The notes under the pieces were generated by a model. That model saw only the letters and a list, made by a program, of their open reading frames with translations, did no database searches and was not told the origin of the DNA. The translations under genes and the position numbers were made by a program. From a virus, in the IMG/VR virus record IMGVR_UViG_3300036851_000070, positions 1-38,298 of that record: a DNA stretch of 38,298 nt. One strand, given 5' to 3'. This document shows positions 1-6,915 of this stretch, one piece after another (within the stretch, counting starts at the first letter, position 1; every line of letters begins with the position of its first letter).

Positions 1-65
1 CGATGACCGCTGGTACAAAGGCGTCGTCTTGGAGAAACCTCGCAAGATGTGGGTGCAGCTTGAGG
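1..65. repeat. Terminal direct repeat, left copy (circular overlap)
   Basis: The first 65 bases are identical to the last 65 (38234-38298). The simplest reading is an assembly overlap of a circular or circularly permuted genome, because a single reading frame passes through the joint without a break. A true short direct terminal repeat of a linear virion genome is possible but less likely, since the repeat lies inside a coding gene rather than in a non-coding end. Confidence 0.9.
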
Positions 66-142
66 ACTATGGACAGCCGTTCATCGCGGACGAAAACAAT
101 ATTGCCGAGTGGCGTGCTGAGCGTCGACCCGATGAGTGCTAA
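2..142 (+). CDS. Small hypothetical protein, C-terminal part (continues from 38184)
   Basis: This is the end of a gene that begins at 38184 and crosses the circle junction. Read across the joint, the protein starts MSEEMQEGQRVEVRLHGDD, continues WYKGVVLEKP and ends AEWRAERRPDEC at a TAA at 140-142. The frame at base 2 continues the right-hand piece exactly. The short beta-rich pattern (VEVRLHGDDRWYKGVVLE) resembles a small SH3/Tudor-like barrel, which is inference only. The next gene starts inside it at 132. Confidence 0.8.
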   Translation, partial: DDRWYKGVVLEKPRKMWVQLEDYGQPFIADENNIAEWRAERRPDEC

Positions 143-338
143 GCCGAAACCGGCCCCTGATCAGAACACGCCCGCATGGAAGTTGCGGAGGCTGGAGTGC
201 GCGTTGTGCGAGCAACGCCTCGATCGGGCGAAGAGCGGTCTTTGCGCCGACGTCCACCACGGCAAGGCCAAATGTCACTGGTACCACGTCCTCAACGGAC
301 GTCCATCACCGGATAGCGGAACAGGACCGCTCGCCTAG
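132..338 (+). CDS. Small zinc-finger-like protein
   Basis: A 68-residue protein starting MSAKPKPAPDQNTP. The ATG overlaps the end of the previous gene, the junction style of this whole operon; an upstream in-frame start at base 3 would overlap that gene almost entirely and is rejected. CALCEQR followed by CADVHHGKAKCHWYH gives a CxxC plus C/H set that could bind one zinc. It is the last gene of the plus-strand unit; a hairpin at 354-377 follows. Function unknown, possibly a host-interaction factor. Confidence 0.65.
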   Translation: MSAKPKPAPDQNTPAWKLRRLECALCEQRLDRAKSGLCADVHHGKAKCHWYHVLNGRPSPDSGTGPLA

Positions 339-353
339 CTTTCCACCTTTTGG

Positions 354-377
354 CCGGCATTCCCGACAGAGTGCCGG
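354..377. terminator. Hairpin between convergent operons, possible terminator
   Basis: CCGGCATTC (354-362) pairs with GAGTGCCGG (369-377) with one G-T pair, leaving a 6-base loop. It sits between the ends of the plus-strand unit (338) and the minus-strand unit (395), where a bidirectional terminator is expected. No T-run follows on either side, so a simple Rho-independent terminator is not proven. Confidence 0.4.
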
Positions 378-394
378 TGCTGGGCGGGCGATCC

Positions 395-919
395 TTACGA
401 AGCCTGAGCGATCTTTGACAGCGCCTCGTCCTTGTTTTTGCTCCCAACGCTCGACCCATAGTAGTACGTCATGATCCCGGCCCATGCGGTACCGAGCGAG
501 CCGAGCATCACGAGCAGCGCATCTCCGCCTGTTTCTGGCTTGCCGTGAATGAGCAGGAACGCGAGCGTCCCGAAGAAGCCGAGCGTCACCAGATATGCGA
601 GCACCTTGGGAGTATTGTCCCGTACCGCGATCTCACGGGCGCGCGCGCTGGCGATGTCCTGATAGAGGAGTTGATCCTCGGAGATCCCGAGCTCCTTCAT
701 ACGGAGCGCGAAATCCTGCTCTGCCTTGCGCAGGGCCAAGAGGGCCTCGGGGGTCGCGGCCAGGAGCGCGGTATCGGCTGCCTTGGAGCCCTCTGCAGAG
801 GTTCCGAGCGCGGCGGAGATCGCCGTAGCGGCGAGTGCCCCGAACGGCCCACCGACCGCCGTAGCGAGCGTTGGAGCCACTGTTTTCAGGACCTGCAGGG
901 CACGTTGGCCGATGTTCAT
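395..919 (-). CDS. Holin, three-TM gene-transfer-agent type
   Basis: A 174-residue protein that likely forms inner-membrane lesions releasing the endolysin. It has a small-residue-rich hydrophobic segment near residues 14-40, a charged helical middle (about 60-100) with the ARAREIAVRDNTPKVLAYLV stretch, and two clear membrane segments (VLAYLVTLGFFGTLAFLLI and ALLVMLGSLGTAWAGIMTYY), ending in a polar tail. This matches the family called holin of 3TMs for gene-transfer release. The ATG at 919 overlaps the stop of the endolysin gene (ATGA). It is the last gene of the late unit. The family call comes from pattern, not from a search. Confidence 0.8.
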   Translation of the reverse strand: MNIGQRALQVLKTVAPTLATAVGGPFGALAATAISAALGTSAEGSKAADTALLAATPEALLALRKAEQDFALRMKELGISEDQLLYQDIASARAREIAVRDNTPKVLAYLVTLGFFGTLAFLLIHGKPETGGDALLVMLGSLGTAWAGIMTYYYGSSVGSKNKDEALSKIAQAS

Positions 920-1389
920 GGGTTGATTCCAATCTCATAGTTTGTGCGACCATTGAGCACGCGCGCGGTCAGGTATTGGCGCCGCGGCTCACTGCCCTCG
1001 TGCGCGATCCCGATGTGTGTCCAGCCGCTTCCGGCCGAATCCGGGAATTCGAGAATGACCTGGTCGAACGGCAGATCGAGCGTGCCCATGCGCCGGCACA
1101 CCTCGGCCGGTGACATGCCGGGGACGATGATGTCCGCGGCCCTGCCCTCCATGTGCGCGCTCGTTTTCGAGCCGCCGATCGCTTCGTTGAGCCAGAAGGG
1201 CCGCAGTCCAGAACTGATGCGGATCGGCGCACCCAGTGAGGCTCGCAGCGGTTCGAGCACCGTGAAGCACAGGCGCGTGAGATTGGCGAGGTCCGCATCC
1301 GTGGGCTCGATCGCGCGACCCATGCGCGCCGCAGTCTGCGAGGCGCAGAACTCCTCCAGGGTGAAGTGCGGCGACAGCGACAGGTTCAT
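916..1389 (-). CDS. Endolysin, peptidase M15 (D-Ala-D-Ala carboxypeptidase-like)
   Basis: A 157-residue zinc peptidase expected to cut peptidoglycan cross-links at lysis. The M15 core is visible: SSGLRPFWLNEAIGG, then SAHMEGRAADI giving zinc ligands H79 and D86, then E114 and WTHIGI giving the third ligand H125. The start MNLSLSPHFTLEEF at 1389 is preferred over an in-frame start at 1404 because it makes an ATGA overlap with the 28-residue gene upstream and has GGGGAG before it. No signal peptide is seen, so it needs the holin that follows. Confidence 0.88.
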   Translation of the reverse strand: MNLSLSPHFTLEEFCASQTAARMGRAIEPTDADLANLTRLCFTVLEPLRASLGAPIRISSGLRPFWLNEAIGGSKTSAHMEGRAADIIVPGMSPAEVCRRMGTLDLPFDQVILEFPDSAGSGWTHIGIAHEGSEPRRQYLTARVLNGRTNYEIGINP

Positions 1390-1472
1390 GCGAACACTCC
1401 CCAATACAGCAGCCCGATAACCACCGCTGCGATGGCCAGTCCGAGCAGAATGGCACGCTGCAGATCACTCAT
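1386..1472 (-). CDS. 28-residue single-TM peptide in the lysis cassette
   Basis: A tiny gene: MSDLQRAILL, then a hydrophobic stretch GLAIAAVVIGLLYWGVFA to the stop. One membrane helix fills nearly the whole protein, with a short polar N-terminus. It fits exactly between its neighbours with a stop/start overlap at both ends (1469-1472 and 1386-1389), strong positional evidence that it is translated. By location it may be a pinholin-like or holin-modulating peptide; this is inference. Confidence 0.65.
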   Translation of the reverse strand: MSDLQRAILLGLAIAAVVIGLLYWGVFA

Positions 1473-1810
1473 CGATCATGCGTCCGGTTGTTCTTGGCGA
1501 GGACGGCCACCTGCATGGCAAGCGTGTGGACTTCATCCTTTGTGTCATGCCGGGTTTTCGCCGCGCGCTCTTCGTTGGCGTCGATCTTGGTCACGATGCG
1601 CTCGAGCAGGTCGCGATTTTCGCCATGATGGACTCGCTGGCGCACCTCGATCCGATCGAGCGCTTCGGTCAGTTCCTTGCGGGTGATGGCGTTCTGGCGC
1701 AGCTCATCGATGTGCTCCGCGTTTCGCTTGCCGAACCAGCCGACGATAGCCATCAGGATACCCAGCAGGATGATCGCAATACTTTTCCAGGCTTCGTAGA
1801 GCTCATTCAC
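1469..1810 (-). CDS. Membrane-anchored coiled-coil protein, i-spanin-like or accessory holin
   Basis: A 113-residue protein with one N-terminal membrane segment (SIAIILLGILMAIVGWFG, about residues 10-27) followed by a long charged helical region (DELRQ, RKELTEALDRIEVRQR, RDLLERIVTKI) likely to form a coiled coil. This is the topology of inner-membrane spanins (Rz-type) and of some XhlA-like lysis proteins. It is the first gene of the lysis cassette, after the tailspike. No partner lipoprotein is seen nested in it, which weakens the spanin reading. Confidence 0.65.
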   Translation of the reverse strand: MNELYEAWKSIAIILLGILMAIVGWFGKRNAEHIDELRQNAITRKELTEALDRIEVRQRVHHGENRDLLERIVTKIDANEERAAKTRHDTKDEVHTLAMQVAVLAKNNRTHDR

Positions 1811-1846
1811 TCGTGTCTCTCGTCATGTCTTGCGCATCTCTGCCAC

Positions 1847-3916
1847 CTAAGAGATCGAATAGACGATCGTGCCATCGGAGAATCCCTTGCTGCCTGCTGC
1901 AGCAAACGCATCGCCATTGGGTCCGGAGAAGAAGGTGAACGTGCCACCGGTTGAGAGCGTCGAAGTGCCAAATTTCCCGCTCCCGCCGTCTACGACATGA
2001 GAGAGAAATGCCCTGGCGACACGCGGGCGCAGCTCCGTAGGTAATCCGGTGCCTGTCATGGCGGTCGTGTTGGAGGTACCGGTGATGTTGGCGTTGGTGG
2101 ACAGGAGGACAGAGGTGCCATTCGCCTCCCACTCCACCGTCCCTGTGGTTACAGCATCCATCCCGGTCAGGGTCAATGTGAATGAGCCACGTGCGTAGTA
2201 GCGGAAGCCCACGGGCGTGCCACCACTGAAGGTGAGTGGCGTACCGCTCTCGATGAGATTCGGCCCGATCTCGTTGTCCTCGGACAGGCTGTCGATTGCA
2301 ATGGCGGTCGTAACCGCGTCGATCGAATTGTGCTGGGCGGTGAAGAAATCACCGGCGACGTTGCTGATGCCGATGTCGAATCCGTCGATCCGGTTGCCGA
2401 GAACGTTCACGCCATCCTGGTTGGAGGCGCCTGCGATGCCGATGTTGCCGGCGAACGCCTGGTTCGCGGTGATGTGGTTGTTCTCGATGGCGACATTGCC
2501 CCTGCGCACGGCGCCCAACGCGATCAGCCGCACCCCACACGTGACGGCCGCGGCATTCTCGGTGGCGATCCAGTTGTCCCGCACCGTGCAGCCGCCATCG
2601 ACCTGTGTCAGCCGAACCCCCACATCCTTCGCGAAATCGATGTCGCTGCCGCGCACGCCACTGTTCAGCACCTGCTCAAAATCGACGCCAATATCGTAGG
2701 CATAGATATGGCAGCCCTCGACCTGCACGTCCTCCGGGCGCAGCGCATCGGCTTCGGATGTCCAAACCCCTTTGGTGCCGCCCGCCCCGGTGATGCTGTC
2801 ATAGATGAATGCACAGTCCAGGACCTTCGTGACGATCGAGCGCTTGTGCACCTGGAGGCCGATGTAATTGTTGAAACCATAGATCCGCTCAAACGAGCAG
2901 TTCCACATGCCTCTGGCAAATACCCCCTTGCCGAACCCCTCGATGTACAGCTCGCGGAAGGTGACTCCCGTAATACGGGCCGTTATAGAATCCAGATCGC
3001 ACTTGATGCCAACCCGGTTTGCGCCCGTCACTGCACTGGCGGAGATGAGTGCAAAGTCTCTGAAGAATCGAGCGCCGCCCACCGTCTCCTGCCCGGCGAA
3101 AGTGAGCCCGTCGCAATCATCCGGCTGCAGGATGCTGTAGCGCCCCTCGCCATAGAGGCAGGCGCTCTCATTGACTGTGATGGTGGTGGTGTATCTCCAT
3201 GTGCCGGGTGGCGCATAGGCGGCGATACTGCCCTCAGCGGAGACATCGAGCGCCGCCTGGATGGCTGCCGAATCGTTAACAATTCCATCACCAATGCCGC
3301 CGTAGCGGCGGAAATCCCCGGACGGATAGATGTAGTTGACCGGCGTCACCCCGGCGGCGAGCTCGGCGGCGCTCTGCGGGTTGAGCAATCCACCGATGAG
3401 CGACTGCGTCAGTGTCGTCAGCGCAATGGCTGCTGCAGGCTCAAGCTCCCCATCGGCATTGATGAACAGATACCGCTCTTCCCAGCTCGAGATGGGATCG
3501 AGCTCCAGCTCACTACTGGGCTGCGGATTGCGCAGTGACAGCCGCACTGCGCGGCCGATATTCCGCTCGAGCTGCTGCATCCACATCGTGATGCGGTCCA
3601 GCTCGTCATTCATGTCGGCGGAGCTACGCGGGCCGTTCTGCTGGAAATCAGTGTCGCGCTCGATAGGAACATCACGATAGATCGTGATGATGTGGCCGGC
3701 GGTGCGCCCGATCAGAAAAGTAACGGTACCGCCATTGTCATCGCCTTCACCGCTGACGGTGTAGTCCGTGCCCAGCGCCTGCAGCGTGTCATTGTCGTAG
3801 ACGACCAGGTTGTCGTCCTCGAAGATCGGGAACGGGTACGGGAAGGCTGTTTGACCACCAGTCGCGGTGTACTGATCGAGCGGCTCGATATCTTGGACAT
3901 TGTCTACGCTGGGCAT
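1847..3916 (-). CDS. Tailspike: T7-fibre-like N-terminus with pectate-lyase-type beta-helix
   Basis: A 689-residue receptor-binding tail protein. Residues 1 to about 150 look like the phage T7 tail-fibre anchor (TGGQTAFPYPFPIFEDDNL, then RDTDFQQNGPRSSADMNDEL and a helical DRITMWMQQLERNIGRAV). A pectate-lyase-3-like start follows (YGGIGDGIVNDSAAIQAALD), with repeated short beta-strand turns up to about residue 560 (GNVAIENNHITANQAF, GVNVLGNRIDGFDIGIS). The C-terminal 120 residues are a beta-rich, Thr/Gly-rich domain. The spike probably binds, and may cut, a surface polysaccharide; no catalytic residues can be assigned by eye. It sits between the internal virion proteins and the lysis genes. 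Confidence 0.88.
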   Translation of the reverse strand: MPSVDNVQDIEPLDQYTATGGQTAFPYPFPIFEDDNLVVYDNDTLQALGTDYTVSGEGDDNGGTVTFLIGRTAGHIITIYRDVPIERDTDFQQNGPRSSADMNDELDRITMWMQQLERNIGRAVRLSLRNPQPSSELELDPISSWEERYLFINADGELEPAAAIALTTLTQSLIGGLLNPQSAAELAAGVTPVNYIYPSGDFRRYGGIGDGIVNDSAAIQAALDVSAEGSIAAYAPPGTWRYTTTITVNESACLYGEGRYSILQPDDCDGLTFAGQETVGGARFFRDFALISASAVTGANRVGIKCDLDSITARITGVTFRELYIEGFGKGVFARGMWNCSFERIYGFNNYIGLQVHKRSIVTKVLDCAFIYDSITGAGGTKGVWTSEADALRPEDVQVEGCHIYAYDIGVDFEQVLNSGVRGSDIDFAKDVGVRLTQVDGGCTVRDNWIATENAAAVTCGVRLIALGAVRRGNVAIENNHITANQAFAGNIGIAGASNQDGVNVLGNRIDGFDIGISNVAGDFFTAQHNSIDAVTTAIAIDSLSEDNEIGPNLIESGTPLTFSGGTPVGFRYYARGSFTLTLTGMDAVTTGTVEWEANGTSVLLSTNANITGTSNTTAMTGTGLPTELRPRVARAFLSHVVDGGSGKFGTSTLSTGGTFTFFSGPNGDAFAAAGSKGFSDGTIVYSIS

Positions 3917-3922
3917 CTTGGC

Positions 3923-4084
3923 TTACTCTCTGGCCGCATGAAATGGATCGCGGCTACGTGCGCCGTTGTCGGTATGACGCTGGTGATGTTCTCTGACCAT
4001 AATCCTGGCCGCCGAAAGCTCGGGCTCGCGCTGCTTGTCTTCGGCTGCGGTATCGGATTCGTCGTGGCGATGTAGTTGGCTCAT
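3923..4084 (-). CDS. Small polar ORF filling the gap before the tailspike (uncertain)
   Basis: A 53-residue reading frame starting MSQLHRHDESDTAAEDKQRE. Position supports it: its ATG overlaps the stop of the upstream internal virion gene (ATGA) and it ends 6 bases before the tailspike start, filling an otherwise empty gap in a tightly packed operon. Against it, the protein is very polar and the opposite strand carries a hydrophobic frame (3938-4075) with higher third-position GC. Only one of the two is likely real. Confidence 0.42.
   Translation of the reverse strand: MSQLHRHDESDTAAEDKQREPELSAARIMVREHHQRHTDNGARSRDPFHAARE
3938..4075 (+). CDS. Possible antisense two-TM membrane peptide (uncertain)
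   Basis: A 45-residue frame on the opposite strand: MKWIAATCAVVGMTLVMF, a charged turn SDHNPGRRK, then LGLALLVFGCGIGFVVAM. Two membrane helices with positive charges between them is a convincing small-membrane-protein layout, and about 73% of third positions are G or C. However, there is no clear ribosome-binding site, and no plus-strand promoter was found in this minus-strand region. Listed as an alternative to the minus-strand frame. Confidence 0.25.
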   Translation: MKWIAATCAVVGMTLVMFSDHNPGRRKLGLALLVFGCGIGFVVAM

Positions 4085-6915
4085 GGAGCCTCCTGTGGCA
4101 CGCCCAGCGCCTCGCCTGTCTCGTCTTCCATCCAGTTGATCAGGCGCCGCAGATAGAAGATGTTCTGGCCCGGCATCAGTTTGCGCAGCTTGTGAATGTC
4201 CTTCTGCGTGACGCCATCCCTGCGTAGATCCTCTATCGTTCGGCCCAGCTCGGTAATCGTCCCAGCGGTTGGCCCCGCTGCTGTTTCGAGCCACGAACGG
4301 TCCGTATATCGGGAGGCGCGCGGCAGTCCGGTCATCCCGGCGAACACGTCATAACCATCCATCAGGTAGGAGCTGAGACCCGCACCATCGATGGCCTCAC
4401 GGATCAGCGAGGGTGGCGAGGTATCGATCGGTTGCTCCGAGGTCCACTGCTTCGTGGCGTAGCGCATGACGCCCAGTCCGAGCATTACGGCCAGGCCATT
4501 CATCATCGCAAGGTCGCCACGTTGAATACCCTGCGCGGCCGGGATCAGTAAGCGATTGACCGCAGCCATGCCGAAGCTCTTGAACTGGAATAGCGTTTTG
4601 CCAAGCTCGGATGACATGAAGAGTGGCGTATCGCCAGCGCCTTTTGTCAGCACGGCTGTATCTGCTGCACGCAGGATCGCGGTTTCATAGGCGAGCGCCG
4701 CTTCCTTGTCTGCCCACAGATCAGTACGCGCACGCCTCAGTCCTTCATCTACGCCGTGCTTTTCGTATTCCTTGCTGATGCGACCGAGCAATGCTCCATC
4801 GATTCCGATGGACGCGAGTTGCGCCTTCTTGCGCGCTGAGGCAGTGCCCCTGGTCGCCACCCGCAGGATTTCATCCTGCTGAAGCGCGCTTGCCAGGAAC
4901 TTCAGGGACGAATTCCACGTCGCCATGCCGGTAACGCGCGTGAACAAGTTCGCGCCACGCTGCGCAACCTCCTCGATGGCCGTTTCGGCGTAGTCACCGA
5001 TGTCCCCGAGCGTCGAGCCGCGTGTATTGAGCGTCCAGTCCAGTCCGATCGCCATGCGCTTGGCATCTTCGCGGGCACCTTTCCATGCGCCAAGGTTCGT
5101 ACCGAAGGTGCCTATCGCCCTGGCCGTTCTCGCAAGCCCGTATTGCGTCACAATGCGACCGGCGTCGGCCAGACTCGACAATGCCTGCGAACCGAGCATC
5201 CGGATGTAGTTGTAGTTACGGAATAGACGCGCACCGCGCACGAGCATGCTGTCCGGATCGGCAGGGATACCTGCCTTACCGAGCAGGCGGTCACGAATCC
5301 CCATGACATCCTCGAAGTCGGATTTCAGCGCTGTTTCGAGGTCCTTCTTCACCTTGTCACTGCCGGCTTTTGCGAGCAGCTGGTCGTACTCATCCTTGAG
5401 GTTCTGTACGGCCTGCTTCATCTCGACGTCACCAAAACGACGCGTCACCTCCAGTTGAGGTGCGACGGACCGTATGTACTGCGTCAGTACCTTCTCGGCG
5501 TCATTGATCAGGAACGGTTCCAGAACCTCATCCGGAACGATGAGCGTGCGCTCCTTGAGTGGCCCGGCCTTGACGACGATGTTCGGCTGCAGGTCCACAA
5601 AGCCGCGGGTGGTTCCGAGAATGTTACGCGTGACATCAGAGACCAGAGCCTGCGCTTCGGCGCCTGTAACACCATTGCGCGTGAACCAGTCCATCAGCGT
5701 CTGATCCCACGCGGTACGGTTGTTCTTGATCTTGAGAACATTGTAAAGCCGCGGCAGATAGGATTGCGCGCCGACCGTGGCGACCTCTTCAGCCAGAAGG
5801 CCGACCTTTTGCAATTCTCGCTTCAATGGCTCTATCAATTCCGATCGGGCGCGCTTGGCCACCTGCGCGGCTTCTGTCAATGCAGAATCATCACCCCGCC
5901 GCATGGCGGCTGAGACCGCATCCTTGAACTCCCGGAACTTGACCGGCAGTTGTCCTGTCGGCTTCAGCCGTGCGGTGTAGCTTTTGAAGGCGTCATCCAG
6001 CTGCAACGACCAGCGTGCAACGACCGCGTCATATCGCTTCACTAGTGTTTCGACGGACGATACGGTCGCAATGCCCTGCTCGTTCTTCGTAAGCATGTAC
6101 GGGACTTCGGCGAGATCCTGTGCAATCTGGCGCGCTGCCTTTGACTTGCTCGTCATGAGACGCGACAGCGGACTGATCTTGCCGATAGTCTTTGCTATGG
6201 CCTTCCCGGCGCCGGAAATGCTCTCCTGCTCGAGCGTTGTGGCGCCTCGCACCGAAGCCGCACCGGCCGTCGAGTCTGCTGCATTTAATTCGGTGTCGAG
6301 CGCCTTGCGCGCACCATCAAACTCTCTTTTCGGCATGCGGGCAGAGACACCGCCTAGCACGCCCGTCAGGATGGCGCCGGCGCCGACATTGATGAGCGAC
6401 TGCTCGACTGAGCGGGTTTCCTGAAACGCCTGGAAGGCCAGCTCAGACGCCGTATCGACAGATGCCTGGGCGCCGACCATGCGCGATACGACACCTGGGA
6501 GAGATGCGCCGCGGACGACCGGCAATGCAAAACTGACCAGCGTTGCCGGATCGACGGCGCCCGCGGCAATAGATGCCGTCAGGCCCCATCCGCCCGCATC
6601 GTCGATCGTTTGCTTGTCTCGCAGCTCGGAATCGATGCGCGCTTTTATGTTCGCGGTTTCAGTCGAAGATTCCGCCTCGATGAAGCGGCGCCAGAACTGC
6701 TCGTATCCATCGATATCGTTCAGTGCGTTATAGCCATCTTCCGGTGCGGCATCGGGTGAGTCGGATGTCACGCGCTCATAGAGTGAGCTGACGATATTGT
6801 TCTGCCGGAACGCGGCCGATAGCGTATCCAGTACCGTCGGCCGTGGCGCATCAATATTCGTCTGCGGCAATGCCTGCGGCAGGCCCTCCTGATATCGGGT
6901 TGTCGCGAGCGGCAT
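4081..6915 (-). CDS. Large internal virion protein (T7 gp16 position)
   Basis: A 944-residue protein, the largest in the genome, in the place of the T7 gp16 ejection protein. It is mostly helical, with an Ala/Gly-rich hydrophobic region near 110-190 (GLTASIAAGAVDPATLVSFA, LINVGAGAILTGVLGG) that could enter a membrane on ejection, long helical segments, and a C-terminal end (LMPGQNIFYLRRLINWMED) typical of such podovirus proteins. No lytic transglycosylase motif is visible at the N-terminus, unlike T7 gp16. Its start meets the end of the previous gene at 6915. Confidence 0.7.
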   Translation of the reverse strand: MPLATTRYQEGLPQALPQTNIDAPRPTVLDTLSAAFRQNNIVSSLYERVTSDSPDAAPEDGYNALNDIDGYEQFWRRFIEAESSTETANIKARIDSELRDKQTIDDAGGWGLTASIAAGAVDPATLVSFALPVVRGASLPGVVSRMVGAQASVDTASELAFQAFQETRSVEQSLINVGAGAILTGVLGGVSARMPKREFDGARKALDTELNAADSTAGAASVRGATTLEQESISGAGKAIAKTIGKISPLSRLMTSKSKAARQIAQDLAEVPYMLTKNEQGIATVSSVETLVKRYDAVVARWSLQLDDAFKSYTARLKPTGQLPVKFREFKDAVSAAMRRGDDSALTEAAQVAKRARSELIEPLKRELQKVGLLAEEVATVGAQSYLPRLYNVLKIKNNRTAWDQTLMDWFTRNGVTGAEAQALVSDVTRNILGTTRGFVDLQPNIVVKAGPLKERTLIVPDEVLEPFLINDAEKVLTQYIRSVAPQLEVTRRFGDVEMKQAVQNLKDEYDQLLAKAGSDKVKKDLETALKSDFEDVMGIRDRLLGKAGIPADPDSMLVRGARLFRNYNYIRMLGSQALSSLADAGRIVTQYGLARTARAIGTFGTNLGAWKGAREDAKRMAIGLDWTLNTRGSTLGDIGDYAETAIEEVAQRGANLFTRVTGMATWNSSLKFLASALQQDEILRVATRGTASARKKAQLASIGIDGALLGRISKEYEKHGVDEGLRRARTDLWADKEAALAYETAILRAADTAVLTKGAGDTPLFMSSELGKTLFQFKSFGMAAVNRLLIPAAQGIQRGDLAMMNGLAVMLGLGVMRYATKQWTSEQPIDTSPPSLIREAIDGAGLSSYLMDGYDVFAGMTGLPRASRYTDRSWLETAAGPTAGTITELGRTIEDLRRDGVTQKDIHKLRKLMPGQNIFYLRRLINWMEDETGEALGVPQEAP

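Noticed and set aside
2330-3538. A 402-codon open frame on the plus strand opposite the tailspike gene
   Set aside because: It is the mirror of a well-supported structural gene, has no ribosome-binding site and no protein-like motif. The same applies to long antisense frames at 9543-10400, 13661-14539 and 15606-16586.
1847-3916. Diversity-generating retroelement target in the tailspike (as in BPP-1)
   Set aside because: The virion module resembles BPP-1-like phages, but no reverse transcriptase gene and no template/variable repeat pair were found.
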